Shown piece by piece: positions 1 to 6,799 of a stretch of DNA of 64,000 nucleotides (its first letter is position 1; each line of letters opens with the position of its first letter). A program made the translations under genes and the position numbers. Where the stretch lies: positions 2,542,001-2,606,000 of the forward strand of contig NZ_CP043641.1 of NCBI RefSeq assembly GCF_014217625.1, read 5' to 3'. This stretch comes from Leifsonia shinshuensis (GTDB lineage: Bacteria > Actinomycetota > Actinomycetes > Actinomycetales > Microbacteriaceae). The notes under the pieces are model-generated. The model ran no database searches and had not been told where the DNA came from. It worked only from the letters and a program-made list of their open reading frames with translations.

Positions 1-717
1 CCACGTCTTGAGGTCGGGCGACGTGTAGAACGCGACCTTGTACTGGTCGCTCAGCGCCACGGCCATCATCCACTCGTGCTTCGGCGCGTACCAGAACACC
101 TTCGGGTCGCGGAAGTTGACCGAGTGGAGGTCGATGACCGGATCGCCGGCGTACCGGGTCCAGGTGCGGCCGTTGTCCGTGCTGTAGGCGATGTCCTGGG
201 ACTCCACGTTCGAACCGGCCTGGACGCTCGTGTAGACCGCCACCATCGGCGGATTCTTCGCGGTGCCGAACCCACTGGTGTTGTCCGTGTCGACGACGGC
301 GCTGCCGGAGAAGAACGCGCCGGCCCCCGGGTCGGGCGCCGGCGCCTTCACGTCGATGTTCGTCCAGTGCACCAGGTCTTTGCTCACGGCGCCGCGCCAG
401 GTGCCGTAGCTGAACAGGTAGTAGAGGCCGTCCTTGTAGACGAGGCCGTTGGGATCGCCGATCCAGCCGCTCGGGAGGGAGTAGTGGAACTGGGGGCGGT
501 AGGGCTCGTGGTAGGTGGTGGGTGGGGTGGGCGACGGGGTCGATGCCGCAGGGGTCGCCGCAGCGGTGGCCGCCGCAGCGGGGTTCGCCGCAGGGGCGAG
601 CCCCGCGAGTGCGAGTCCGCCGACGGCCGCCGCAGCGACGATCACCGCGGCGCGGCCGCGGAACCTGCCGGGTTGCTGCCGCACGAGGGCGCGCGGAGGG
701 TGCGGGAATCGGAACAT
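1..717 (-). CDS. Secreted GH32 fructan hydrolase (levanase/inulinase type), 3' end outside window
   Basis: The visible 239 residues begin with a positively charged, Ala-rich signal peptide (about residues 1-45), then a Ser/Thr/Pro linker. The GH32 five-blade propeller follows: GWIGDPNG near residue 83-90 carries the nucleophile Asp87, and NFRDP further on is the family's RDP motif. GH32 enzymes hydrolyse beta-fructosides (levan, inulin, sucrose); signal peptide and linker imply secretion. The ATG at 717 has a GGAAGG ribosome site 8 bases upstream. It diverges from a fructokinase across paired palindromes, so fructan breakdown and fructose phosphorylation are probably co-regulated. The C-terminal part, including any carbohydrate-binding module, lies beyond the window. 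Exact substrate is not decided by what is visible. Confidence 0.88.
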   Translation of the reverse strand, partial: MFRFPHPPRALVRQQPGRFRGRAAVIVAAAAVGGLALAGLAPAANPAAAATAAATPAASTPSPTPPTTYHEPYRPQFHYSLPSGWIGDPNGLVYKDGLYYLFSYGTWRGAVSKDLVHWTNIDVKAPAPDPGAGAFFSGSAVVDTDNTSGFGTAKNPPMVAVYTSVQAGSNVESQDIAYSTDNGRTWTRYAGDPVIDLHSVNFRDPKVFWYAPKHEWMMAVALSDQYKVAFYTSPDLKTW

Positions 718-744
718 GGAGTGACCTTCCTCTCTGAAGGCTAG

Positions 745-756
745 TAATACGTATTA
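745..756. promoter_or_regulatory. Palindromic operator 1, GH32/fructokinase intergenic region
   Basis: TAATACGTATTA is a perfect 12-bp palindrome with a central CG, the layout typical of LacI-family operators. Its centre lies 41 bp from that of a second near-identical palindrome, about four helical turns, so two dimers would sit on the same face of the DNA. No LacI-family gene is in the window. Confidence 0.6.
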
Positions 757-785
757 GCTAGGCCACACAGCACTGCTCGACGTAT

Positions 786-797
786 CAATACGTATTG
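786..797. promoter_or_regulatory. Palindromic operator 2, GH32/fructokinase intergenic region
   Basis: CAATACGTATTG is a perfect 12-bp palindrome differing from operator 1 only in its outermost base pair. Each palindrome is followed by a GCTAG-like sequence (757-761, 798-802), so the repeat extends a little beyond the core. It sits about 100 bp before the fructokinase start. Confidence 0.6.
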
Positions 798-897
798 GCT
801 AGAGTGATCAGTACGTAGTCTGGATCGCTCCGCGGCGCAGGTCAACCCCGCGGCGACGCGGACCACGACTCGACGCTCGCACGAAGGAGATCGCAGC

Positions 898-1812
898 ATG
901 GCATCGTCGATGACCGGCACTGGCACCCCCGACGCCCCCGTCCTCGTCGCGGGCGAGGCGCTCATCGACGTCATCCACTCCGGCGACGCCTCCCGCGAGC
1001 ACCCCGGCGGCTCCCCCGCCAACGTCGCCCTCGGCCTCGCGCGTCTCGGAGTGCCCGTCGCATTCCTGACCGCGCTCGGCCGCGACGGCCGCGGCGACGC
1101 CATCGCCGAGCGGCTCGTCAGGGACGGGGTCGACATCCTCCCGGAGTCCTGGCTCCTCCCCGCGACCTCGAGCGCCGAGGCCACCCTCCAGCCCGACGGC
1201 TCGGCGCAATACGCGTTCGACATCGTCTGGACGCTGGCGGAGACGCTCGAACTCCCGGCGATGCGCCACATCCACGTCGGCTCGATCTCCGCATTCCTCG
1301 CTCCGGGCGCAGACCGGATCGAGCACCTTGTCCTGACCGCCGACGACGGCGTGACGGTCAGCGTGGACCCGAACATCCGCGCCGACCTCGTCGGGGACCC
1401 GCACGCCGCGCGCGAACGCTTCGAACGACTGGCCGCGCGCGCCGATCTCGTGAAGCTCAGTGACGAGGACGCGCAGTTCCTCTACCCCGAGCGGTCCGAA
1501 GCGGGCACGGGTGCCGCGCTCGCGTCCGGCGGCGCGATCGTCGCGGTCACGCGGGGCGCGGCCGGCTCCCTCCTCGTCTCGGGCGACACCCTGGTGGAGG
1601 TCGAACCGATCCACGTCGACGTCGCGGACACCGTTGGCGCGGGCGACAGCTACATGGCGGCGCTGCTCGCGTGGCTCCTGACGGGCGGCCTGCACCGCCG
1701 CCCGCGCACGGCGGAGGAGCTCGCGGCGGCCGGTGCGTTCGCCGCCAGGGCCGCGGCGATCACGGTGTCCCGGGCGGGCGCAGAGCCACCGCGGTCGGCC
1801 GAGCTGGACTGA
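898..1812 (+). CDS. PfkB-family carbohydrate kinase, probable fructokinase
   Basis: The 304-residue protein has the ribokinase/PfkB N-terminal signature (VAGEALIDVI, then GGSPANVALGLARLG) and the C-terminal ATP/anion-hole motif DTVGAGDSY with catalytic Asp250. Bacterial fructokinases of this type phosphorylate fructose to fructose-6-phosphate in the cytoplasm and are about 300-320 residues long. The ATG at 898 follows AAGGAG by 9 bases. Its position opposite a secreted GH32 enzyme supports fructose as substrate; other ketohexoses cannot be excluded. Confidence 0.85.
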   Translation: MASSMTGTGTPDAPVLVAGEALIDVIHSGDASREHPGGSPANVALGLARLGVPVAFLTALGRDGRGDAIAERLVRDGVDILPESWLLPATSSAEATLQPDGSAQYAFDIVWTLAETLELPAMRHIHVGSISAFLAPGADRIEHLVLTADDGVTVSVDPNIRADLVGDPHAARERFERLAARADLVKLSDEDAQFLYPERSEAGTGAALASGGAIVAVTRGAAGSLLVSGDTLVEVEPIHVDVADTVGAGDSYMAALLAWLLTGGLHRRPRTAEELAAAGAFAARAAAITVSRAGAEPPRSAELD

Positions 1813-1819
1813 CCCGTAC

Positions 1820-3031
1820 CTACTCGACCGTCGGGACCGCCCGCGGCGCACGCGGCTTCGCGGCGGAGGTCAGCAACGATGCCCCCGCGACCACGATCAG
1901 GACGACCACCATCGCACCACGGAGTCCGACGGCCTGACCGATGATGCCGAGCACGGGCGGCCCCACCAGGAACGCGACGTATCCGGCCGTGGCGACCGCG
2001 GCCACCGCGGACGTCGGATCCTCGCCGTCGGCCGCGGCGGACAGGGTGACCGGGAACCCGAGGGCCGCGCCGAGTCCCCAGAGGGCGACCCCGCTGCCCG
2101 CGATGACAGGAGCGTCCGCGAACACCATCGCCGCGATCCCGGCAGCGGAGACCAGGGTGCTGACCCGCAGCACCGCGGACTTCCCGAACCGCGCCAGCAG
2201 GAGACCTCCGCCGAAACGTCCGACCGTCATCGCGGCGGCGAAACCCGCGAACACGACCGTTCCCACCGTCGCGCTGGCGCCGTGGCCGTCGACCATCAGC
2301 AGCGGCAGCCAGTCGGTGGCCGATCCCTCGGCCAGGGCCAGCGACAGCACGATGACACCGAGCATCAGCAGCCGCGGCTGGGTCAGCAGGATCGGGCGAC
2401 GGCTCCGCGATCCTCGCGACATCGCAGCCGCGGCCCGGGGAGTCCGCCCCGTCGCCGCCGGGACGGACCGGATGACCGCTCCGAGCGCCACCGCGCCGGT
2501 GAAAGCGACGGCGAGCAGGTGCCAGCCGACCGGGAAGTCGACGGCGGTCAGGCCGACCCCCACCACGGCGCCGATCACCGTGCCGAGGCTGAAGCAGCCG
2601 TGCAGCGCGGGCAGGATCGAGCGGCCCGAGTCGCCTTCAAGTGCGGCGCCCTCCACGTTCAGGGCGATCTCCGACAGCCCCATCCCCCAGCCGATCAGCG
2701 CGAGCCCTCCGAAGACCAGGACGCCGGACGAGAGCCCCGCGGCGAGTGCGACCGCGGCGAGCCCCGCGACGACCGACCCGCCTCCGATCGCGACCGTGAG
2801 ACGGACGCCGTGCCGGCGGACGATCCCGGCGGAGATCAGCACTCCGGTCATCGACCCGATCGAGAGGCCCAACAGCACGAGGCCCATCTCGGCCGTCGTC
2901 GCGTGGACGAGGTCCCGCACGGCCGGCGTGCGGACGACCCACGAGGACAGGCCGACGCCGTACACGAGCATGAAGACGAAGATCGCCGCACGCCTCCGGG
3001 ACAGCCCCCGGTTCCACTCCCTCGCACTCAT
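1820..3031 (-). CDS. MFS transporter, 12-TM, substrate unknown
   Basis: The 403-residue hydrophobic protein has the repeated two-times-six helix pattern of major facilitator proteins. The N-terminal half resembles the YbjJ/fucose-permease-like group (SWVVRTPAVRDLV, then long Gly-rich helices), and a charged loop separates the halves near residue 215. It diverges from an acetyltransferase only 37 bp away, and the region between, including this ATG, is a twin-palindrome operator probably bound by the TetR protein encoded at 3661. The likely role is efflux or uptake of a small solute; the sequence does not say which. Confidence 0.8.
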   Translation of the reverse strand: MSAREWNRGLSRRRAAIFVFMLVYGVGLSSWVVRTPAVRDLVHATTAEMGLVLLGLSIGSMTGVLISAGIVRRHGVRLTVAIGGGSVVAGLAAVALAAGLSSGVLVFGGLALIGWGMGLSEIALNVEGAALEGDSGRSILPALHGCFSLGTVIGAVVGVGLTAVDFPVGWHLLAVAFTGAVALGAVIRSVPAATGRTPRAAAAMSRGSRSRRPILLTQPRLLMLGVIVLSLALAEGSATDWLPLLMVDGHGASATVGTVVFAGFAAAMTVGRFGGGLLLARFGKSAVLRVSTLVSAAGIAAMVFADAPVIAGSGVALWGLGAALGFPVTLSAAADGEDPTSAVAAVATAGYVAFLVGPPVLGIIGQAVGLRGAMVVVLIVVAGASLLTSAAKPRAPRAVPTVE

Positions 3032-3070
3032 GCGTACGATCGTACATTACGGGTGTACGCTCGTACGCAT
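3030..3070. promoter_or_regulatory. Twin-palindrome operator between MFS transporter and acetyltransferase
   Basis: A 17-bp inverted repeat (3030-3046 and 3054-3070, one mismatch, 7-bp spacer) spans both start codons. Each arm contains its own palindrome: GTACGATCGTAC (3034-3045, perfect) and GTACGCTCGTAC (3055-3066, one mismatch). Their centres are 21 bp apart, two helical turns, the geometry of cooperative TetR-dimer binding. The TetR gene at 3661 is the obvious candidate ligand. Confidence 0.65.
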
Positions 3071-3659
3071 GAGCACGGACTATTTCGCGGGTGACCCTCG
3101 CACGCACCGAGAACGCATGATCGCCGGCGACCTTTACATCGGCGGCGAGGACCCGGAGAGCATCCGCATCGCCCAGCGCGCCGTCCAACTCGCCGACGCC
3201 TACCACCGGGCCGCGATCGCGGACGAGACAGCCGCCCGTCCGCTGCTCGCCGAACTGGTCGGAACCCTCGGCGAGAACGCCTTCGTGAAGCCGCCGCTCT
3301 ACGTCGACTACGGCGAGAACCTCCACATCGGCGCGGGCACCTTCGTCAACTACAACCTGACGGCGCTCGACGTCGCCACCATCACGATCGGCGAGGACTG
3401 CCAGATCGGCCCCGGCGTGCAACTGCTCACCCCGACCCACCCGATCGACCCCGAGCAGCGGCGAGCGCGCCTGGAGGCCGCGCTCCCCATCGTCATCGGC
3501 GACAACGTCTGGCTCGGTGGAGGCGTCGTCGTCTGCCCCGGGGTCACCATCGGCGACGACTCGGTGATCGGCGCGGGATCCGTCGTCACCCGCGACATCC
3601 CCGCCGGCGTGGTCGCGGTCGGCAGCCCCGCCCGCGTGATCCGTTCGGTGCGCGACTGA
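3069..3659 (+). CDS. Maltose/galactoside-type O-acetyltransferase (hexapeptide repeat)
   Basis: The 196-residue protein has the Mac N-terminal segment (DYFAGDPRTHRERMIAGDLY) and a left-handed beta-helix of hexapeptide repeats (ITIGEDCQIGPGV, PIVIGDNVWLGGGVVVCPGVTIGDDSVIGAGSVV), matching the LacA/Maa family in length and order. These enzymes transfer acetyl from acetyl-CoA to sugars, often to detoxify non-metabolised sugars. The ATG at 3069 is chosen because the Mac segment starts there. It lies one base before the TetR gene and probably forms an operon with it, so TetR autoregulation is likely. The true acceptor is unknown. Confidence 0.88.
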   Translation: MSTDYFAGDPRTHRERMIAGDLYIGGEDPESIRIAQRAVQLADAYHRAAIADETAARPLLAELVGTLGENAFVKPPLYVDYGENLHIGAGTFVNYNLTALDVATITIGEDCQIGPGVQLLTPTHPIDPEQRRARLEAALPIVIGDNVWLGGGVVVCPGVTIGDDSVIGAGSVVTRDIPAGVVAVGSPARVIRSVRD

Positions 3660-3660
3660 C

Positions 3661-4224
3661 ATGTCGTCCGCTCAGGCTCAGACAGGTGCACGGCGCTTCG
3701 ACCCGGACCGCCGCGACCGGATCATCGACGCGTGCCTCACGGTCATCGCGACGGACGGCGTCGCCGGGACTTCGCACCGCAAGGTCGCCGCCGCAGCCGA
3801 TGTCCCGCTCGGTTCGATGACGTACCACTTCTCCGGGATGGAGGAGTTGCTCGCCGAGTCGTTCACCCGCTTCGCCGACCGCGCGTCCGACGCGTTCGAG
3901 CGGCGCATGCGCGACGCCGCCACGACCGACGAGGCCCGGGAGGCCGTCGCCGAGCTGATCGACCAGGATGTCCTCCGCGATCCCCGCGACCTGGTCGTCA
4001 CGCATGAGCTCTACACGCTGGCCGCGCGCGAGCCGCGGTTCCGCACGATCACCCAGCACTGGATGGAGCGCAGCCGAGCGTCCCTCGGCCTGCATTTCGA
4101 CCCGGCCACCGCTCGGATCCTCGACGCGCTCATCGAGGGTCTGACCATCCATCGTGCGCTCGACACGGGCGTGGGCGAGACGATCGCGTTCGACGCGGTA
4201 ACCCGGGTGTCGGGTTCGCGCTGA
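3661..4224 (+). CDS. TetR-family transcriptional regulator
   Basis: The 187-residue protein has an N-terminal TetR helix-turn-helix (IIDACLTVIATDGVAGTSH, then KVAAAADVPLGSMTYHF at about residues 40-60) and a helical ligand domain without a recognisable family name. Its start lies one base after the acetyltransferase stop, so the two genes are co-transcribed. The twin palindrome upstream of that operon and of the divergent MFS gene is its probable target. Confidence 0.88.
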   Translation: MSSAQAQTGARRFDPDRRDRIIDACLTVIATDGVAGTSHRKVAAAADVPLGSMTYHFSGMEELLAESFTRFADRASDAFERRMRDAATTDEAREAVAELIDQDVLRDPRDLVVTHELYTLAAREPRFRTITQHWMERSRASLGLHFDPATARILDALIEGLTIHRALDTGVGETIAFDAVTRVSGSR

Positions 4225-4301
4225 TCCCGCGCGCCCTATGCCGGCGGTCGCCCGCTGGAGCAGAATGGTCCCGTCCGAGCCGCATGCGAGGCAGGGAGAC
4301 C

Positions 4302-4736
4302 ATGTCCGAATCCGCCGCACCGTCCGCCGCACCGAGCCCGACCGACGCCCTGCGGCGTCGGTCGCGGGAGGCGCTCTCCGCCCTGGCCCTCCAGTTCCTG
4401 CTCGGGATGGCGGCCAACCTCATCGGCGAGCCGAAGGGGACCTTCGCGATCGTCGTGGACACGATCATCGTCATCCTGCACATCCTCGTCGCAATCGGCC
4501 TGGTCGTGGTCAGCATCCGGCTGCTTCTCGCCGCCCGCGCGGCCGGTGTCGGGCAGCGGCTGGCGGTCTGGGGGCTCGTGGTCATCGTGATCACGTTCCT
4601 GGCGGGCGTCGGCACCATGGCCTCCGGCAGCGAGTGGGCCTCGTATGTCATGGCGGTCGGCTTCCTCGTCGCGGCCGCCCTGTACGGCGGGACATTCTTC
4701 GCGTCGTACGGGATCGGGAACGGGTCCCGCGCGTAG
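4302..4736 (+). CDS. Small four-helix membrane protein of unknown function
   Basis: The 144-residue protein has a short Ser/Ala/Pro-rich cytoplasmic head and about four hydrophobic helices (LSALALQFLLGMAANLIG, IVVDTIIVILHILVAIG, VWGLVVIVITFLAGVG, YVMAVGFLVAAALYGG). The ATG at 4302 is preceded by AGGGAG at a normal distance, better than an in-frame ATG 18 bases upstream. Proteins of this layout are common as unnamed membrane proteins in Actinobacteria. I do not recognise a functional family. Confidence 0.7.
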   Translation: MSESAAPSAAPSPTDALRRRSREALSALALQFLLGMAANLIGEPKGTFAIVVDTIIVILHILVAIGLVVVSIRLLLAARAAGVGQRLAVWGLVVIVITFLAGVGTMASGSEWASYVMAVGFLVAAALYGGTFFASYGIGNGSRA

Positions 4737-4776
4737 CGGACGACGCCCCATCCCGGGCGTGTCGTAGACTACCCCG

Positions 4777-4851
4777 GTGGATCGGCTCATCTCGTCTCAG
4801 CCCCTCGGGCGTCTGGAGGTCGTCGGCGTTCTCATCGCCGGCGTGAGATAG
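4777..4851 (+). CDS. Possible 24-residue leader peptide upstream of the FBP gene
   Basis: A GTG start at 4777 opens a 24-codon reading frame ending in TAG. A TAGACT -10-like hexamer (4765-4770) lies six bases before the GTG, which would make the transcript leaderless; no good -35 is seen. About 170 bases of GC-rich, hairpin-forming sequence separate it from the FBP gene. Expression of FusB-type proteins in staphylococci is known to be controlled by a leader-peptide attenuator, which motivates the call. It may be chance. Confidence 0.3.
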   Translation: MDRLISSQPLGRLEVVGVLIAGVR

Positions 4852-5020
4852 CCCTGCCTCTCTTCCCGTGATCCCGCGCGCAGTTCTTCGCGCGCCCCCG
4901 CTCGCCTTTCGTGCGCACGTCCGCATCGCCGACCGCTCATGAGCAGCCGCGAGCACCCATCACGCCGGACCCGGCGACGCCTCGGCGAGCGCGGTCCGCA
5001 GAACAGACAGGACTCCCTCC
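4852..5020 (+). promoter_or_regulatory. Hairpin-rich leader region before FBP gene
   Basis: The stretch contains a GCGCGC/GCGCGC hairpin with an 8-base loop near 4876-4895, the palindrome GCTCATGAGC near 4936-4945, and GGACC paired with GGTCC around a CGCC/GGCG stem in 4970-5000. Several of these are mutually exclusive, as in an attenuator. A weak AGGAC ribosome site lies before the FBP ATG. Confidence 0.3.
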
Positions 5021-5506
5021 ATGCTTCCCCTGAACGAGCAGCAACTCCGCTCCTCCTTCGTCAACGCCTCCCAGCGCGAGCGCAAGGAGCTCACCCTCCC
5101 CGACCTGGCGAACCTCCGCTGGGACGACCTGGACTACCTCGGCTGGCGCGACCGCAGGAACCCGAACCAGGGTTACGCGATCGCGGAGGTCGACGGCGAG
5201 TTCGTCGGCGTCCTGCTGCGGAAGGCCGACGGCGGGGTCCGCAGCCGGCCCCAGTGCTCGTGGTGCGAGGACGTGCACCTGCCCAACGAGGTGGTCTTCT
5301 TCATCGCGAAGCGCGCTGGCGCGGCGGGCCGCAACGGCAACACGCTGGGAACGCTCGTCTGCGCCGGCTTCGAGTGCTCGGCCAACGTCCGCAAACGCGC
5401 GCCGCTCGCCTATGTCGGTTTCGACGTGGAGGCGGCGCGCCTGCAGCGCATCGAAGCACTCCGCGAGCACGTCGCGACGTTCATCCGTCGCGTCGCAGAA
5501 GGCTGA
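5021..5506 (+). CDS. FBP-domain (FusB-like, elongation factor G-binding) protein
   Basis: The 161-residue protein has a short helical N-terminus and the FBP C-terminal treble-clef zinc finger: Cys79 and Cys82 (CSWC) with Cys114 and Cys119 (CAGFEC). The family founder FusB binds EF-G and frees ribosomes stalled by fusidic acid; this protein is shorter than FusB (about 210 residues), mostly in the helical domain. It stands alone between unrelated genes, as these proteins often do in Actinobacteria. Family assignment is confident; a resistance role here is inference only. Confidence 0.8.
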   Translation: MLPLNEQQLRSSFVNASQRERKELTLPDLANLRWDDLDYLGWRDRRNPNQGYAIAEVDGEFVGVLLRKADGGVRSRPQCSWCEDVHLPNEVVFFIAKRAGAAGRNGNTLGTLVCAGFECSANVRKRAPLAYVGFDVEAARLQRIEALREHVATFIRRVAEG

Positions 5507-5537
5507 AACGCGGAGGCGGCGGCCTCCCGAACTCCCG

Positions 5538-5648
5538 TCAGACCGCTGGAAGCGTGATGGCCCCGGTGTTCGTGAGGCCGTCGGCCTCTGCGACGATGCC
5601 GTCGGTCTCGGGGAGGGTGCGCTCGATGTGATCGCGGAGCGAGCTCAT
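5538..5648 (-). CDS. 36-residue small protein of unknown function
   Basis: ATG at 5648 is preceded by AGGAA at 8 bases and opens 36 codons to TGA. The peptide starts MSSLRDHIERTLPETDGIV and ends in NTGAITLPAV. It is acidic, soluble and has no cysteine. Its codons end mostly in G or C, as in true genes nearby. It is convergent with the FBP gene, with a small GGAGGC-GGCG-GCCTCC hairpin (5512-5527) between, and divergent from the DUF2277 gene. I do not recognise the family. Confidence 0.5.
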   Translation of the reverse strand: MSSLRDHIERTLPETDGIVAEADGLTNTGAITLPAV

Positions 5649-5753
5649 GGGGTGGTTCCTATCGTGCTGTGCTGTGGGTAACCGTGAAATCCTCTGCCAT
5701 CGAACCTGAGAATACGCAGAGCGCCACGCGGTGAATGGCGGTATCGTCGCGGC

Positions 5754-6047
5754 ATGTGCCGGAACATCCGCTGCCTCCACAACTTCGAACCGCCCACGAC
5801 GGACGATGAGGTCCGGGAGGCCGCCCTCCAGTTCGTCCGCAAGGTCAGCGGCTCGACGCGGCCCTCCCGGGCCAACGCGGCCGCCTTCGACCAGGCGATC
5901 GACGAGATCGCCGAGGCCACGCGCCGCATGCTCGACCAGCTCGTCACGAACGCGCCGCCGAAGAGCCGCGAGGCCGAGGCGATGAAGGGCCGGGAGCGGC
6001 ACGAAAAGCGGATGGAGCGCGAGGTGCGGATCCGCACGGCGGTGTGA
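5754..6047 (+). CDS. DUF2277 family protein
   Basis: The 97-residue protein opens with MCRNIRCLHNFEPP, then VREAALQFVRKVSGSTRPS, the hallmark of DUF2277, a small conserved family of unknown function in Actinobacteria and other phyla. The two early cysteines (Cys2, Cys7) and His9 are conserved in the family. The ATG at 5754 begins exactly at the conserved MCRNI, so the start is secure. The C-terminal third is highly charged. It stands alone. Confidence 0.85.
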   Translation: MCRNIRCLHNFEPPTTDDEVREAALQFVRKVSGSTRPSRANAAAFDQAIDEIAEATRRMLDQLVTNAPPKSREAEAMKGRERHEKRMEREVRIRTAV

Positions 6048-6081
6048 GGGGCGCGCGGGCGCGCGACGGACGCGACGCGCA

Positions 6082-6738
6082 TCACATCCCCGCCACCAGG
6101 GCGGCCATGAGGCCGGCCAGCAGCGTGAACTCGGAGGCCGCCCACAGCGAGAGCGCTCGCCGCCGCACAGCCATGACGATCCAGAGGACGAGCCCCGCGA
6201 GTGCCACCGCGAGCGCCGGCCACCAGGTGAGGGTGACGAGGAGGATCACCCGCGCGGCCTCGGCGTCGGGCACCCGCACATCGATCCCGTGGGCCGTCAT
6301 GACGACGAAGAAGGCCATGAGGGTCAGCAGCACGAACGCGAACCCCGACAGTGCGAAGAACCCCGCTCCCAGCAGTTGATCGAAGCGCCGGAACCGCTCC
6401 CAGCCGTCGGCCGTCGCGTATCGCTCCCCGCGGAGGGTCCGCCAGTGGCGCACGATCGCGACATTCGCGAACGCCACGATGACGACGAGGACGACCGCCG
6501 GCACGATCGCGAGCGACGGATCGAGGTGCGTCACCGCCGCGAACGCCAGACACAGCAGGACGCCCAGGAACGCCGGGAGGCTGAGGGGTCCGAGGTAGAC
6601 GACGGTGAGGCAGATGACCAGCAGGGCCGACGGTGTGCCTGTCCCCACGAGCAGCGCGACGAGACCGCCCAGCAGGACCGCCCCTCCGACGTAGCCCACA
6701 CGGAGACCCCACCGTCCGAGTGCTTCGCGCAGGGTCAT
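6082..6738 (-). CDS. Polytopic membrane protein of unknown function
   Basis: The 218-residue protein has about six hydrophobic helices in two groups, separated by a charged loop (RHWRTLRGERYATADGWERFRRFD, split here by a turn) near residues 97-120. No enzyme or transporter motif is visible. It is followed on the same strand, after a 61-base gap, by the GH13 gene, but nothing shows they work together. I do not recognise it. Confidence 0.65.
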   Translation of the reverse strand: MTLREALGRWGLRVGYVGGAVLLGGLVALLVGTGTPSALLVICLTVVYLGPLSLPAFLGVLLCLAFAAVTHLDPSLAIVPAVVLVVIVAFANVAIVRHWRTLRGERYATADGWERFRRFDQLLGAGFFALSGFAFVLLTLMAFFVVMTAHGIDVRVPDAEAARVILLVTLTWWPALAVALAGLVLWIVMAVRRRALSLWAASEFTLLAGLMAALVAGM

Positions 6739-6799
6739 TCAGCGATACTCCCGAACGGACGATCGCGTCGCAATCCCGCAAACGTGGGGCCAGAGTCCC

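Noticed and set aside
5538..5648. The 36-residue peptide as a RiPP precursor or sortase substrate (contains LPET)
   Set aside because: No modification enzyme, transporter or sortase gene is nearby, and the LPET is followed by Asp in mid-peptide without a membrane anchor.
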